This document shows, piece after piece, positions 37,066 through 46,831 of a DNA stretch of 64,000 nucleotides. Position 1 is the first letter of the stretch; each line of letters begins with the position of its first letter. The DNA comes from Histoplasma ohiense (lineage: Eukaryota > Ascomycota > Eurotiomycetes > Onygenales > Ajellomycetaceae), in the NCBI GenBank assembly GCA_017607445.1, contig JAEVHH010000001.1, positions 2,604,001 to 2,668,000 on the forward strand. Direction: 5' to 3'. A model generated the notes under the pieces. It had not been told where the DNA came from. It worked only from the letters and a program-made list of their open reading frames with translations, and searched no databases. The position numbers and the translations under genes were made by a program.

Positions 37066-37469
37066 TATTCAAAGTAGTTCAATCTCTCAGTTTGATGAAT
37101 ACACAGATCTGTTTATTGATGAGTTCTTCAACTGATTGATGACAGAGAGATCTCAAAGAGCAGAAGCTCTTTTAACTGTAAAGAATATTATTCAGAATGA
37201 AAAATTTGAACTGAATCATATACAGACAATGACAAACAAACAGATGATTCAGTTGAATATTGAAATGAATATATTCTCAATAATAAGAGATGAGTTAAAG
37301 AGTTCTATCTGATAGTCACAGTTGAAGAAGATTAAATTGTCTTTATCTGCTGTTTATAGTGATGACAGCAAATCTCATACTGCTTCTGCTTCTGAATTTG
37401 AAATTTAGATATTATATATCATTGTAATTGAATTGCAATCTGAATCTTTTTAGATTTTACAATACTATT

Positions 37470-38477
37470 CTATATAAACAGATCTGAAATATTCTTTTAC
37501 ATTTTTTTCTCTCATGAAGTTCTCAACTGTATGATATAAGAAGATTTCAAAATCTTCATCAAACTGATTCTCTAACTGATATCTGTATCTTCTAATTCAT
37601 TCTTTCAATGTGTGAAATGACTTCTCTATAGAATTATAATCAGAAGAATATAAAGATAAGAATAAAAATTCAATATCAGCTTCTCTGCAGAGATCTCACA
37701 GTGCTTGTGAACAATGAAAAGAGCAATTATTCATCACTAAATAGTGATAATCTTATTGATATTTGAGCAGTATCTGAATATATACAAACTCATTGAACCT
37801 CTCTGTATTATAGAACCTCTGATATATATTATAATCAAGATATTCATCAACACTTATTGCAGATAAGATTGATCATCTGTGAGATTATTTACAAAGTCTT
37901 CTAATGCAACAAGAGAATTCTCTGCTTGATCATTTATATCATCAATCTGCAGTACATTCATTCACAGCACTCTCATCTAAAAAGATAAGTTGATCAGATT
38001 GATATTGAGTAATTTGAATACATCATTCAGCTTGAAGTTCTTCATTGCATTGACTGACCACAGATTCAATCTATATCAAATAGAATAGATTAACAGATTC
38101 TATAAGTAACAATTGCAATAATTAATCATCTTCTTTCATATTAAATTCAGTTTCTTCAACAATCTAGATATCAATTGAGAATGAATATCAATATCAAATT
38201 CATTCTTCACAAAGCAGACAGTCTCATTGCAATATATAGTTGAATATATCTTAAAAAAGTTCTTCAAATCTGATAAGATATCTGATGTGATCTTTGACTT
38301 TACATCTCATGTTGAACAAGAACTTCTAGCAGTTTCAAAGCAGTGAATATTTTATTAAATTCAATATACAGTGATCAGATGACACTCAATGGTCTGTGCA
38401 ATCTGAGCAGATATATAACCATCATTTAGAAGGCATATAATCTCATTGATGATAAATTCACTGAGCTGAGAGGGCAT
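37470..38477 (-). pseudogene. Tc1-like DD34E transposase (degenerate)
   Basis: The frame starts MPSQLSEFIINEIICLL in the right TIR and spans about 1,008 bp, the size of a typical Tc1 transposase of about 335 aa. The N-terminus (NDGYISAQIAQTIECHLITVY) looks like the first helix-turn-helix. The catalytic core has LDESAVNE (first Asp), LVMNNCSFH (second Asp position, now Asn) and LYSSDYNSIEKSFH (Glu), with 34 residues between the second and third positions. The frame changes around 38060-38090; a short intron ending in TATAG or an indel would explain it. Many Arg and Trp positions are stops, so it is inactive. It converges on ORF A, with about 60 bp between the two stops. Confidence 0.88.
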
Positions 38478-38659
38478 ATTGGCATATTTGATGATAAAGG
38501 TGCATATTTGATGATAAAGGTGTGTATTTGAATGAATTGGATGATATTTGAATGATTCTAGAGATACATGGATATTTTGGTTATTTTTGCGGTGTTTTGC
38601 TATTATTTTTCAGGGGGTGGCAGAAAATTCTGTTTTCGCAAGCTTTACGTCCGCCACAA
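38473..38659 (-). repeat. right terminal inverted repeat of the Tc1-like element
   Basis: Partner of the left repeat. It holds the same outer end and the same 20-bp subterminal direct repeats (about 38481-38530), and it ends at the ATGCCC start of the transposase frame on the minus strand. Confidence 0.9.
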
Positions 38660-39560
38660 TAGTAGTAGTAGTGGCCCCATTTGCCCTCGAAGTTTTCGTA
38701 CGTTCGGAATCCTTTGTCTTCATCAGGTCATCGATGTTGGAGATAGGATCTTTACCAGTAGCGTAGAATCCATCAAGGCGTGTTCTAACAAATGCCTTTT
38801 GGTGATCTCGCAAGCTGTTGAGGAATGGTTTGTGATAGAAATCATCTCGATCTCTGGTGAGTTTTTTATGGTGATTGACGAAATCGTGAAAAATGATGTT
38901 TGTATGACAGACGATCATTATCCTTGACATATAAGGTAGTTATCTCTCTGATGATATTAATGTGTTCTTCTGCCAGGGACACTGCATATTTGACTCCTAT
39001 GTTCTCCCATAGCGCAGCTGCGTTATCTGGTTCTAAGATACCAATTCTTGTTTGAATAGGGCTTCTTAGTGATTGCAACATGCAACAATAGAGCATCTTT
39101 GTGTATATCAACCAATATTATTTTCTAATGCTCATAAGTTTTCCAGGGCCATCTTCTGATTTTGGCGAGAATGTCAGTTCCACCTATTACCTCTAAATCT
39201 GCTTGAATTTCAACCTACCATGTTTGGTATTTGGTCCCAACTAACGTGGTGGCGGGTTTCGTATCCATTGAAGCTTGCACCTCCATTTGATATTCGCAGT
39301 TTTCATCCTTTCAATCATCTGCTGGAGCATTACCCCAATCCTGACGCGCTGCAATCATCATCTGTTGGCAGAATTTTGCCAGTATCGCGGCTCGAGCTTA
39401 AGGTCTCTATCACGTCTTCCTCTGCCGTCGCGTATTCGGTTTGATCTCCTAGTTTCCTGCCTCTGAGCTGGATTCCAGATTGCTCTCTTGTTCGTGAATG
39501 GTGCCTGAATGAAAACGTAGGGATTTCTTGCGATCCGACCGCGGAATTGGTGGTAATCAC
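38660..39560 (-). pseudogene. degraded Ty1/copia-type gag remnant, upstream half
   Basis: Minus-strand frames contain ALWENIGVKYAVSLAEEHIN and IIREITTLYVKDNDRLS (about 39015-38900), then after a frame change HDFVNHHKKLTRDRDDFYHK and AFVRTRLDGFYATG (about 38890-38750). Upstream is EIQADL near 39200. This resembles the retroelement gag-like (UBN2-type) domain of copia elements. The reading ends in Thr codons of the TAG repeat, where the Tc1-like element inserted. Frameshifts and a lack of pol sequence show it is a fragment. Copia assignment is moderate. Confidence 0.5.
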
Positions 39561-40671
39561 GAACCGCTCATTTGACCAATTGATAAAATGGGGGTTTTGA
39601 TTCCAAGAATGCGATCACATTCCTGCTGTAGTTCCAAGTTACTCGTATTCCTGTGGAATACAATGCTTTATGTGCAAGGAGCTGCCTTTTCAATAAATTG
39701 ATGTCGAACTCATCTAATGTAGTCTATCGCAGCGTATTCTCAATCAAAATGTGAAGCTTTTCTCAAAACCATGCCAACTGGGTGGAGGCTGCTGATCACG
39801 TGCGCTGGCGGACCTGGATTTCAAATTTCAACCGACCCCATCCCCCAACTCCTATACCGCCGAAAGGCTTGTGGAACACCTTTTGATTCAATAGGATATA
39901 ATATGGAGCCCCCACCCTTTTATTTGGAGACGAGATGTCTTCAAATCGGCCCACACGCCACCCGTTGGCTCCTACACTGCCCTTGGTGTACTCCGGTGCG
40001 CTAACAGGCGAGTTCAGAGCTACGCCAGACCTTGCTCTGTACTTCACCTCTATCAGGTTTCCATGTACAGTACGATATTGTGGTTCGAATAAGTTGCCAC
40101 CAATATTTGTTGTGCAGACAGGAGAAAATCGGATTTGATCCAATGCGTGATTTCCTTGTCATTGACAATGCTGGCGCTCCTGAGGTGTGCAGCTTCCTTG
40201 CCCTTGCCGTGGCCTGGCCTGGCTCAACGATGATAATTCCGTTGTTGATCTCTTCCTCAGTCGTGGAGCAATATGGATTTCATTTTCTTTGTTTGTTTGT
40301 TATGCTATACATGACACCATGAGAGATTTTCAGCATACTCCTTATCCGATTTTTTGTTCTCGTTTATCAGGGCAGCAACCAGAGACCAGGAATCCAAGAC
40401 CAATATCGAATAACTGCTCTCAATAATAGCTCCTGTTACGCGTTTGAATGAGCTCCTCCTGGCTTGTATCACATTATCTCATCGTGGGAGGTATTTTTTG
40501 AGTTCTTTCTGTTAATCTCATTACGTTCTAGCCTAAAATTGATACCCTTTTCACTGGGTTTTCTCTAGATCGGGTCTCCGGATCTCTTTATATATGTACG
40601 AGTTGTTGACACAACTCCGCTACCAAGCAGCTGGGTGCATTTTCTGTACATTTAATCTCTTCATTTAAGGG
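39561..40671. other. intergenic, no gene seen
   Basis: Between the gag remnant and the PAP2 pseudogene. Several short frames exist on both strands without recognisable motifs or splice chains. The last 200 bp are probably the former promoter of the PAP2 gene. Confidence 0.4.
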
Positions 40672-42219
40672 ATGGGGATTGGACTCATTTTGGAGCCATT
40701 GGTGGTTGTTACTCTGCTGCTGGGGGGAACATGGATCAACCGATTATCAAATGTATCCTGTCCATATACCCCCGATACAACACGATTTAGCTCGGTATCG
40801 AGTGATGGCTTAACGGATAAAAATAATGGACAACGCAGAGGAAAAACCATCCACCACTGCCAGAACAGATGATGGGTCGTTGTCAAGTCCCACTTATCGT
40901 TCCTTATCCCCATCTTTGCTTTTGAATCAATAACGGCCATGGAGAATTAGACGAATTGGGCTGTGGCTGTGGAAAAAAGAAATCATCACACCAAATACAG
41001 CAAAATTTCGCAATCGATGGTTCAGCAGATTTCTTCGGAGATTCCCTTTTTTGGTGGAATGCTGGTATTGGACCTTAGTGTATTGGGTATGTGCCCTTTG
41101 TACGAGTTACAATGACTTGAGACGAAACCCTGTCTATGTGTTTATGCTGACTGCATATACAGATATATCAAATTGCACGAGCCTTCAACGCAGTTACTCT
41201 TAAAGATGCAACTGTAGACGTTGCAACGAAAACATGCAATACAGCTTCTAATACTGGAGGAAAGTTTCAACATCTTGTGGGAGGCACATATACAACATTA
41301 TTTCCTCCGCCGCCCAATCTTAATGGCTTGGACAAATCGGCTGTACTCTTTCATCCATATACCTGGAACAATTGCCTTCCTCGTTTTGCTCTACTACTAT
41401 ACCAACACGAACAATTATCCCGAAAGCTGTCATTCCGTGAAGCGTATTGGCTGTCCAAGCAGAGTCCCGAAAGTCTCAGAACTGTATCAAGCGCGTAGGC
41501 GAACTCTGGCACCTTGTAACCTGCTCTGCTCGCCTTTGTAGTTTTCACGCTGTGGCCGTGTATGCCACCTCGACTTTTAAGTGATCGGTCAGTGGTCGGT
41601 CCGGTAGGCGAGCTTTCAAGGAGCTATGGTTTTGTTGACACAGTTCACGGGGCTGGTGGCGCAAGCAGTGTTTGGACGCAGAACAGATTCTGCAATCAAT
41701 ATGGTCAGTTTCACAACCCGAGACCATTTCATACCCATACGGTATATCTTGCTGATGATATGATCTCCTTACTTTCTCTAGCTGCCATGCCATCTCTGCA
41801 TTTTGGATATTCGTTGATGATTGGTATCACTATTAACAACATTTCCACCCCCGTCTCAGCACCATCTATCCCAAACCTTACGCCCAAGTTTTCTCGACTA
41901 TTCTCATCCTAGACTCGCCTCCAAAGCCCTCCACCTACCATGGCAGCGCATCCTATTTATTGTCTTCGGGATAACCTACCCGTTTACCATTCTTGCTGCT
42001 ATTATCGCAACCGCCAACCATTTTATCCTCGATGCTTTTGCTGGCGCGATTATTTGCGGGCTAGGGTGGTGGGGAAATTCTGTTCTTTTAAATTTCCTTC
42101 CGCTGGAGGATTATCTTTTTTGGATATTGCGGATTCATAAACCGGAACAAGTGCCTATAGGTTTCCGCCCTTTGCTTGTTATCGATGATTCTGGTGAAGG
42201 CCAAGCCTGGATGCGATGA
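40672..42219 (+). pseudogene. PAP2-superfamily integral membrane protein, disrupted
   Basis: Homology-like blocks run in order but change frame: MGIGLILEPLVVVTLLLGGTWINR; then SSPTYRSLSPSLLLNQ followed by an in-frame TAA (40931-40933) and RPWRIRRIGLWLWKKE; FPFLVECWYWTLVYW; an intron 41087-41162; KHAIQLLILEESFNILWEA; YSFIHIPGTIAFLVLLYYYT; PPRLLSDRSVVGPVGELSR; ASSVWTQNRFCNQY; an intron 41704-41781; then AAMPSLHFGYSLMIGITI and ITYPFTILAAIIATANHFI. The PSLHFGYS and ANHFILDAFAGA motifs are the phosphatase motifs of PAP2/Aur1-like proteins. Frame breaks lie near 40820, 41227, 41528 and 41835. Splice sites are intact. The mutations are indels rather than C-to-T changes, so decay is not of RIP type. 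Sequencing error is an alternative. Confidence 0.75.
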
Positions 42220-44495
42220 ATTATAAAATCATGCACCGGCTCCCAGTCCTTCTATATTACGCATTTTGCTTCTTAGTCCCGACCTTTTATATATCTATTC
42301 GACTGGATATGAGATCCGAACTACGGTAGAGTTTTTACTCTGGTTACCTTGCCGGGTTCGGCAGATTGTCTGGTGTGTGAGAAATTCGTTGGTCCTGATA
42401 AAGATGTATATATGTTACCATAAAACAACAGTCGCTTCTTCAATGCTGATATAGTCATCTGGACACTCCTCCAATGCCTTTTCTGATTTTCGAGGTTGAT
42501 TTCCACGGGCCCGACTGATGTTATGGACGGAATATCTTTAGTCTTAGGATATGATACCGCACCCACTTGTTAGTGTCTTTTTTTCTGTTTTCTTTTTTTC
42601 AAATGGACGTGTTCGTTCCTCAAAATGAGAAGGGGAGGATTAATATTGGGTTCCTTTTTCTCTTTTCTTTTGAAATCACAATTCTGTCTCCGGGAAAGAA
42701 AAGCGGGTGTGAGTATATATATCTCACGACCTCGCTTCCTCCTCTTGAGCACAAAATATGAGGATAAAAAAGAAAAACAACTACCCCAACCGCCGCCAGA
42801 AGAACGCTGCTTCGCACTGCGGTACTACTAAAGAAAGCTAGAGGAAAATGGAGCAAAAAGGGAAGAGCTTGCTCTTCCAGCACCCGGATACGGCCTGGTG
42901 ACCTGGTCGATGACCTCCACGCCTAGCCCACATGGGATAGGAAAACGGTCTGTGGGACGAAATACGCACGTCGGACACCGCCGGAGAGGCTGAGGGAGAG
43001 CGTGAATGGGTGGATAGGTGGTTGGATGGGAGGTTGGGGGAAGTGGAGGATTCTCCGTCTACCTCCATGGTACGATGTTGTCATACATGCAGAGAAAGGG
43101 GCAGAACGGGGAAAGAAAAAGAAAGAAACGAAAAGAAAAACAAGAGAGAGAAGGGAAGAGACGCTGGAAATGGAGAAAAGTGGATGGATGGAAGTCCAAG
43201 GTGAAATTATATAGTTACGAGTATCTATTTACTCCCGTTGTTATTTGAAGGAAAACAAAAAAACAAAAAGCAAAAAAAAGCAAAAAAGAAAAAAACTCAA
43301 AGGGCTCTCTCTCTGTGGGCTGTATTCACACGTCCTCTGATGGAAAATGCCACGAACCCCCTTTTTCACAGCAATTTTATGTATTACATGGTTACCATAT
43401 AATTAATGAGTTATTATTGTTATATATATACATATATGAAAATATATAAGAGGTGACTGGGAGCACAAAAGGGATCCATTTATATGAAGTTGCCTGACGA
43501 GGAAAATAAGAGTTGATGGTCGACCCAGGGAGAGCTCAGGGTCTTCCTCCTACCCTCGCTTCACATCTTCACATCTCGCCAGACTCAGCTCATCCCATCC
43601 CCATCCCCATCTTTCTCGACTGGTTCCTCTGGCTGGTGGCCGGCCTTGATAGGGAATATCAGCTCACCTTTTTTTGATCAGTTAATCCGGATTTCTCCAC
43701 GGTTGCTATTACCGTACTATGATTCATCTATATTGACGCCCCTAAGCCTTTTGAAGTCAACAGAAAAGGAAGATATTAACTTATCTTCTTACGGGATTTC
43801 TTGCGCTGGTTTCTCTCTTGTCGTTACTCATCCTCTTGGTTCTTTCAAACCAAAAAGGGAAAAAAAAAAAAAAAAAAAAGAAAGAGAAAGAAAAAGCATT
43901 CCTTTCTGTCTACCTATATTTTGATTTAATTACTATTTTGAAGAGTCATTGTGACTGTGAAAGGGACTACGAGGGAGAGAAGCTGTGAAGCCCCTCCATT
44001 CATCCGCCCATTGTGGTGTGAATACCAGGCACAGTGAGAGAGTTTAATCTCAAAGCGGTGCGGAAAAAGGGCGACCCCCCCTTGAAATTGAGAGGGCCCC
44101 CCTTTTCAATACCCTCAAATCGACTGTCTGGGGAAGCAGACTGCTGTCTCTAGGATCTCGCACATCCTCTTCTTGTTGTGGTGCTGGTGCTTGGTGCTTG
44201 GTGCTTGGTGCTGGTGCTGGTGCTGGATTCTCCCGAGCCTCGCCCGGCCCTTTCCACACACGCGTTTCTTGTCTCACGCCACGGTCTTCGCGCACCCAAG
44301 GAATAATCTTATCCACCGCCAACTCCAAATCCCAAACACACAACTTTCTCTCTCAACCTCCATCCATCGACTCCGCCCAATCCACCCCTCGACCACCCCT
44401 CCGCCTGCCCATCGTCGCTTTTCTTTCCACTCCCTTCGCCGACTTCTCCTATTCCCCTGCTCTCCTGTTTTTCTTGCCCTGCCAAAGCTGTCGCC
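42220..44495. other. intergenic and leader of the PWWP gene, no other gene seen
   Basis: Contains A-rich and T-rich tracts (for example poly-A at 43860-43880), a short tandem GGTGCT-type repeat at about 44177-44226 and a long pyrimidine-rich stretch from 44250 to the PWWP start codon, typical of fungal core promoters and leaders. Open frames here have no similarity I recognise. Confidence 0.45.
44177..44226. repeat. GGTGCT/TGGTGCT short tandem repeat
   Basis: Seven or more imperfect 6-7-bp units (TGGTGCTGGTGCTTGGTGCT) in the presumed leader of the PWWP gene. Nothing indicates function. Confidence 0.7.
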
Positions 44496-46831
44496 ATGGC
44501 CGAGGATGCAAACCCCGCCGCATCGCGAATCAATTCGGCCCCTCGAAACACGCCATCAGCAGATGCTGCTCCAAATGATTCTGCATCCCCACATACAGAG
44601 AGAGATGAACAGGCCGATGTAAAGCCTGAAAACGCGTTGGCTGGTGGGTACTCAATGCTACGCCTCCCGTCCCATGTGCATTCCTTTCCCCTATTTTGTT
44701 TATGATTATATTTTGGGGGGGGGAATGAATTTACTTGTTTTTTTCTTCTGTGCCTTTCTTCTTCGACTGACCTATCCACTATTTGTAAGGAACGAAAGCC
44801 ACCGCTTCTGAGAATCCTGGATCCCCTGTCACAGAGGCTGCCAAGCTCGAGCCGCCTGCCGGAAAACAAGAGCAAGAGACGGATGAGAGCGGCGTTGCGG
44901 TAGAAGAGACAGCTGAAGTTGCTGCCCCCACTGGAGATGGCGCCAACGGAACACCATCTGCTTCCAAAAAATCCAGTAACGGAAAACGCAAATCGACGGG
45001 AGGCGTTGACAGCAAGGGGAAAAAATTGAACAAGAAAAAGTCTGCAGCTCGAATTACACACCTGGATGCCAAGCCAGGGGAATACTACACTGCTCGTCTG
45101 AAAAGCTATGCGCCCTGGCCGTCGATAATATGTGATGAGGAGATGCTCCCACCTTCTCTTTTGTCGACGCGCCCGGTTACTACGAAACAGAAGGACGGTA
45201 CATACAAGGAGGCTTACAGTGACGGCGGCAAACGTGTGCATGAGCGAACATTTCCAATTATGTTCTTGTACACGAATGAATTGTAAGTGAAGCTTTCGCT
45301 TTTCATTCATTGACTTTTTTTTTTTTCAGGGAAATGATTTCTCCCTGACGTTCGCATCTGAAATCAATGCGCTCGGCCGTTTTTCCACCTTGCACGGTGG
45401 GGTCGTCATATTAGAAATGTTGAGGGCTCGAGCTGACAGAAATTGATCTATTTCCAGTGCTTGGATTCCAAACACCGACCTAACGCCTCTCGACCCGGAG
45501 TCCTGCAAAGATGTGAATGAAAAGGGAAAAACGAAGAGCCTAGTTGAAGCTTATCGTGTAGCCGCCGAGAACCATGATCTTCAATATTTTAAAGATATGC
45601 TTGCGGACCATCAGCGGGCGTTAGAGCAAGACCAGGAGGAACGTGAAGCTCGCGCGGCAGCAAAGGCGGCTAAGCAAGAGAAGAAAAAGCGGAAGAGCAT
45701 AGATGTGGCTGATGAGCAAGAAGATGAGGCAGCGGATGTTGAAACCGAGAAACGAAAGAGCACGAAGAAACGGAAGAAGGACGTTGAGAGCGATGCTGAG
45801 AGCGACAAGGTAAGCGGATTTGCCCGAAATTTTGTGGAGCTGTGATTCTCGATCGCACTCCTTCGGGCGCCACTTTTGGGTAGTGCTTTGGTGGAAAGGA
45901 CACATTGGCTAACGGGGATTCGTTTTGTTTCTGGTCGCACACATCACAGCCCGCAAAGACCCCCAAAACTGCCACTAAACTAAAGTTGACCACGCCCAAG
46001 ACTCCAGCGACCGGTGAGTCAGGAAAGAAAACTTCTGCAAAACCATCAAAAACGAAGGTCACCAGTGCCAAAAAGGCCAAAAAGGAAGCCAAGGCAACAA
46101 GTGATGGAGATACCGCTGAAGCTTCAAAGGAGAGCGAAGTTGAAAAGCCGCTTAATCCGCAGGAAGCCAAGCTGAAGAAGGAGAAAGAAGGTAACAAATT
46201 TTATCTACGATCATTGATATCTCCGATTATTTTTTGCAGCTCTATTTTCTCCTCTTTACTCCATTTCTGGCACGTTTGCAGTGATAGCGAGCTGTACTGA
46301 CTTGATTCCAAACCAGTTTTGTATCTTCGCCACAAACTCCAAAAAGGGTTCCTCACACGTGACCAGGCACCCAAGGCGGAGGAAATGGCTTCAATGTCTA
46401 ATTTCATCCAAAAACTGGAGTCGTATGCCGATCTTGAAGTCAGCATCATCCGCACAACCAAGATCAACAAAGTCCTGAAGGCTATCATCAAACTAAACTC
46501 GATCCCCAAGGACGAGGAATTCAACTTCCGCCGCCGCTCCATCAACATCCTAAATAAATGGACAACCCTACTGGATTCCGATATCCCCCCTGCAAGGGAG
46601 AAGGAAGAACAGGAGCCGAAGCCTAAGCCAAAGGCAAATGGCCACAAGCAGGTCAATGGGCAGAAGATGGAAGAGGCGACTGATGCGAATGATAGCGCTG
46701 CCGTTGGTGCTACTACCCAGGCGGATGAAGATGAGATCATGCCAGATGCCCCAGAAGTCAAGACTCCGGCGGACGGTGAGAAGTCAGGATCGCTTCTTGC
46801 GAAAGGAGAAGCGGAGGCTATGGAAGTCTAA
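44496..46831 (+). CDS. PWWP-domain chromatin protein
   Basis: Five exons, 44496-44643, 44790-45282, 45458-45809, 45950-46190 and 46317-46831, in frame, 582 aa. An acidic, low-complexity N-terminus with a basic patch (KKSSNGKRKST, KGKKLNKKKS) precedes a PWWP domain; its core is KPGEYYTARLKSYAPWPSII, with the PWWP motif present as APWP, and it ends around FAWIPNTDLTPL. A charged coiled-coil-like stretch (AEEREARAAAKAAKQEKKK-type) and Lys-rich segments follow. The C-terminal part (HKLQKGFLTRDQ through FNFRRRSINILNKW) is helical and resembles a TFIIS-N/LEDGF integrase-binding-like bundle. PWWP domains bind methylated histone tails and DNA; fission yeast relatives assist histone methyltransferases. 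A nuclear chromatin role is expected. The start is the first in-frame ATG after the pyrimidine-rich leader. Confidence 0.85.

Larger units (their letters stand above)
13753..37408 (+). pseudogene. Tc1-like element ORF A, unrecognised protein of about 570 codons (split by insertions)
   Basis: The ORF starts MPCNTHCSTASQ inside the left TIR and runs 13753-14691, 20843-20930 and 36719-37408. The frame reads straight across both retrotransposon excision points (YWIT-type joint, then TTVKN to LSRKM), which argues it was one gene. Visible features: an acidic patch (NDENSTDDE) followed by a poly-Lys tract at residues about 45-57, a middle region with possible helices, a second basic tract (MNRKKKKK), a six-residue repeat NSNLSS/NSNLSL (about seven copies) and an acidic Phe-rich DEYTDLFIDEFF segment. 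Several TGA/TAA codons and one frameshift near 14495 disrupt it. I recognise no domain. It may be an accessory DNA-binding or structural protein of the transposon; that is inference. Confidence 0.7.
13571..38659. mobile_element. Tc1-like DD34E DNA transposon with nested insertions (25,089 bp)
   Basis: The element begins TTGTGGCGGACGTAAAGCTT and ends with the exact reverse complement. Inverted repeats of about 185 bp differ only by a few transitions, several at a former CpG seen as CpA on one side and TpG on the other. TA precedes the left end and follows the right end, the Tc1/mariner target. Removing LTR-A, LTR-B and one TSD copy each leaves about 3,150 bp (13571-14691, 20843-20930, 36719-38659). 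The right side encodes a DD34E transposase on the minus strand; the left side encodes an unrecognised plus-strand ORF that reads across both excision points. Both ORFs are broken by stops, so this copy is dead. Confidence 0.88.

Noticed and set aside
44309..45310. 333-residue minus-strand frame over the PWWP gene
   Set aside because: The plus strand has a five-exon PWWP gene with in-frame junctions; this frame is its antisense shadow.
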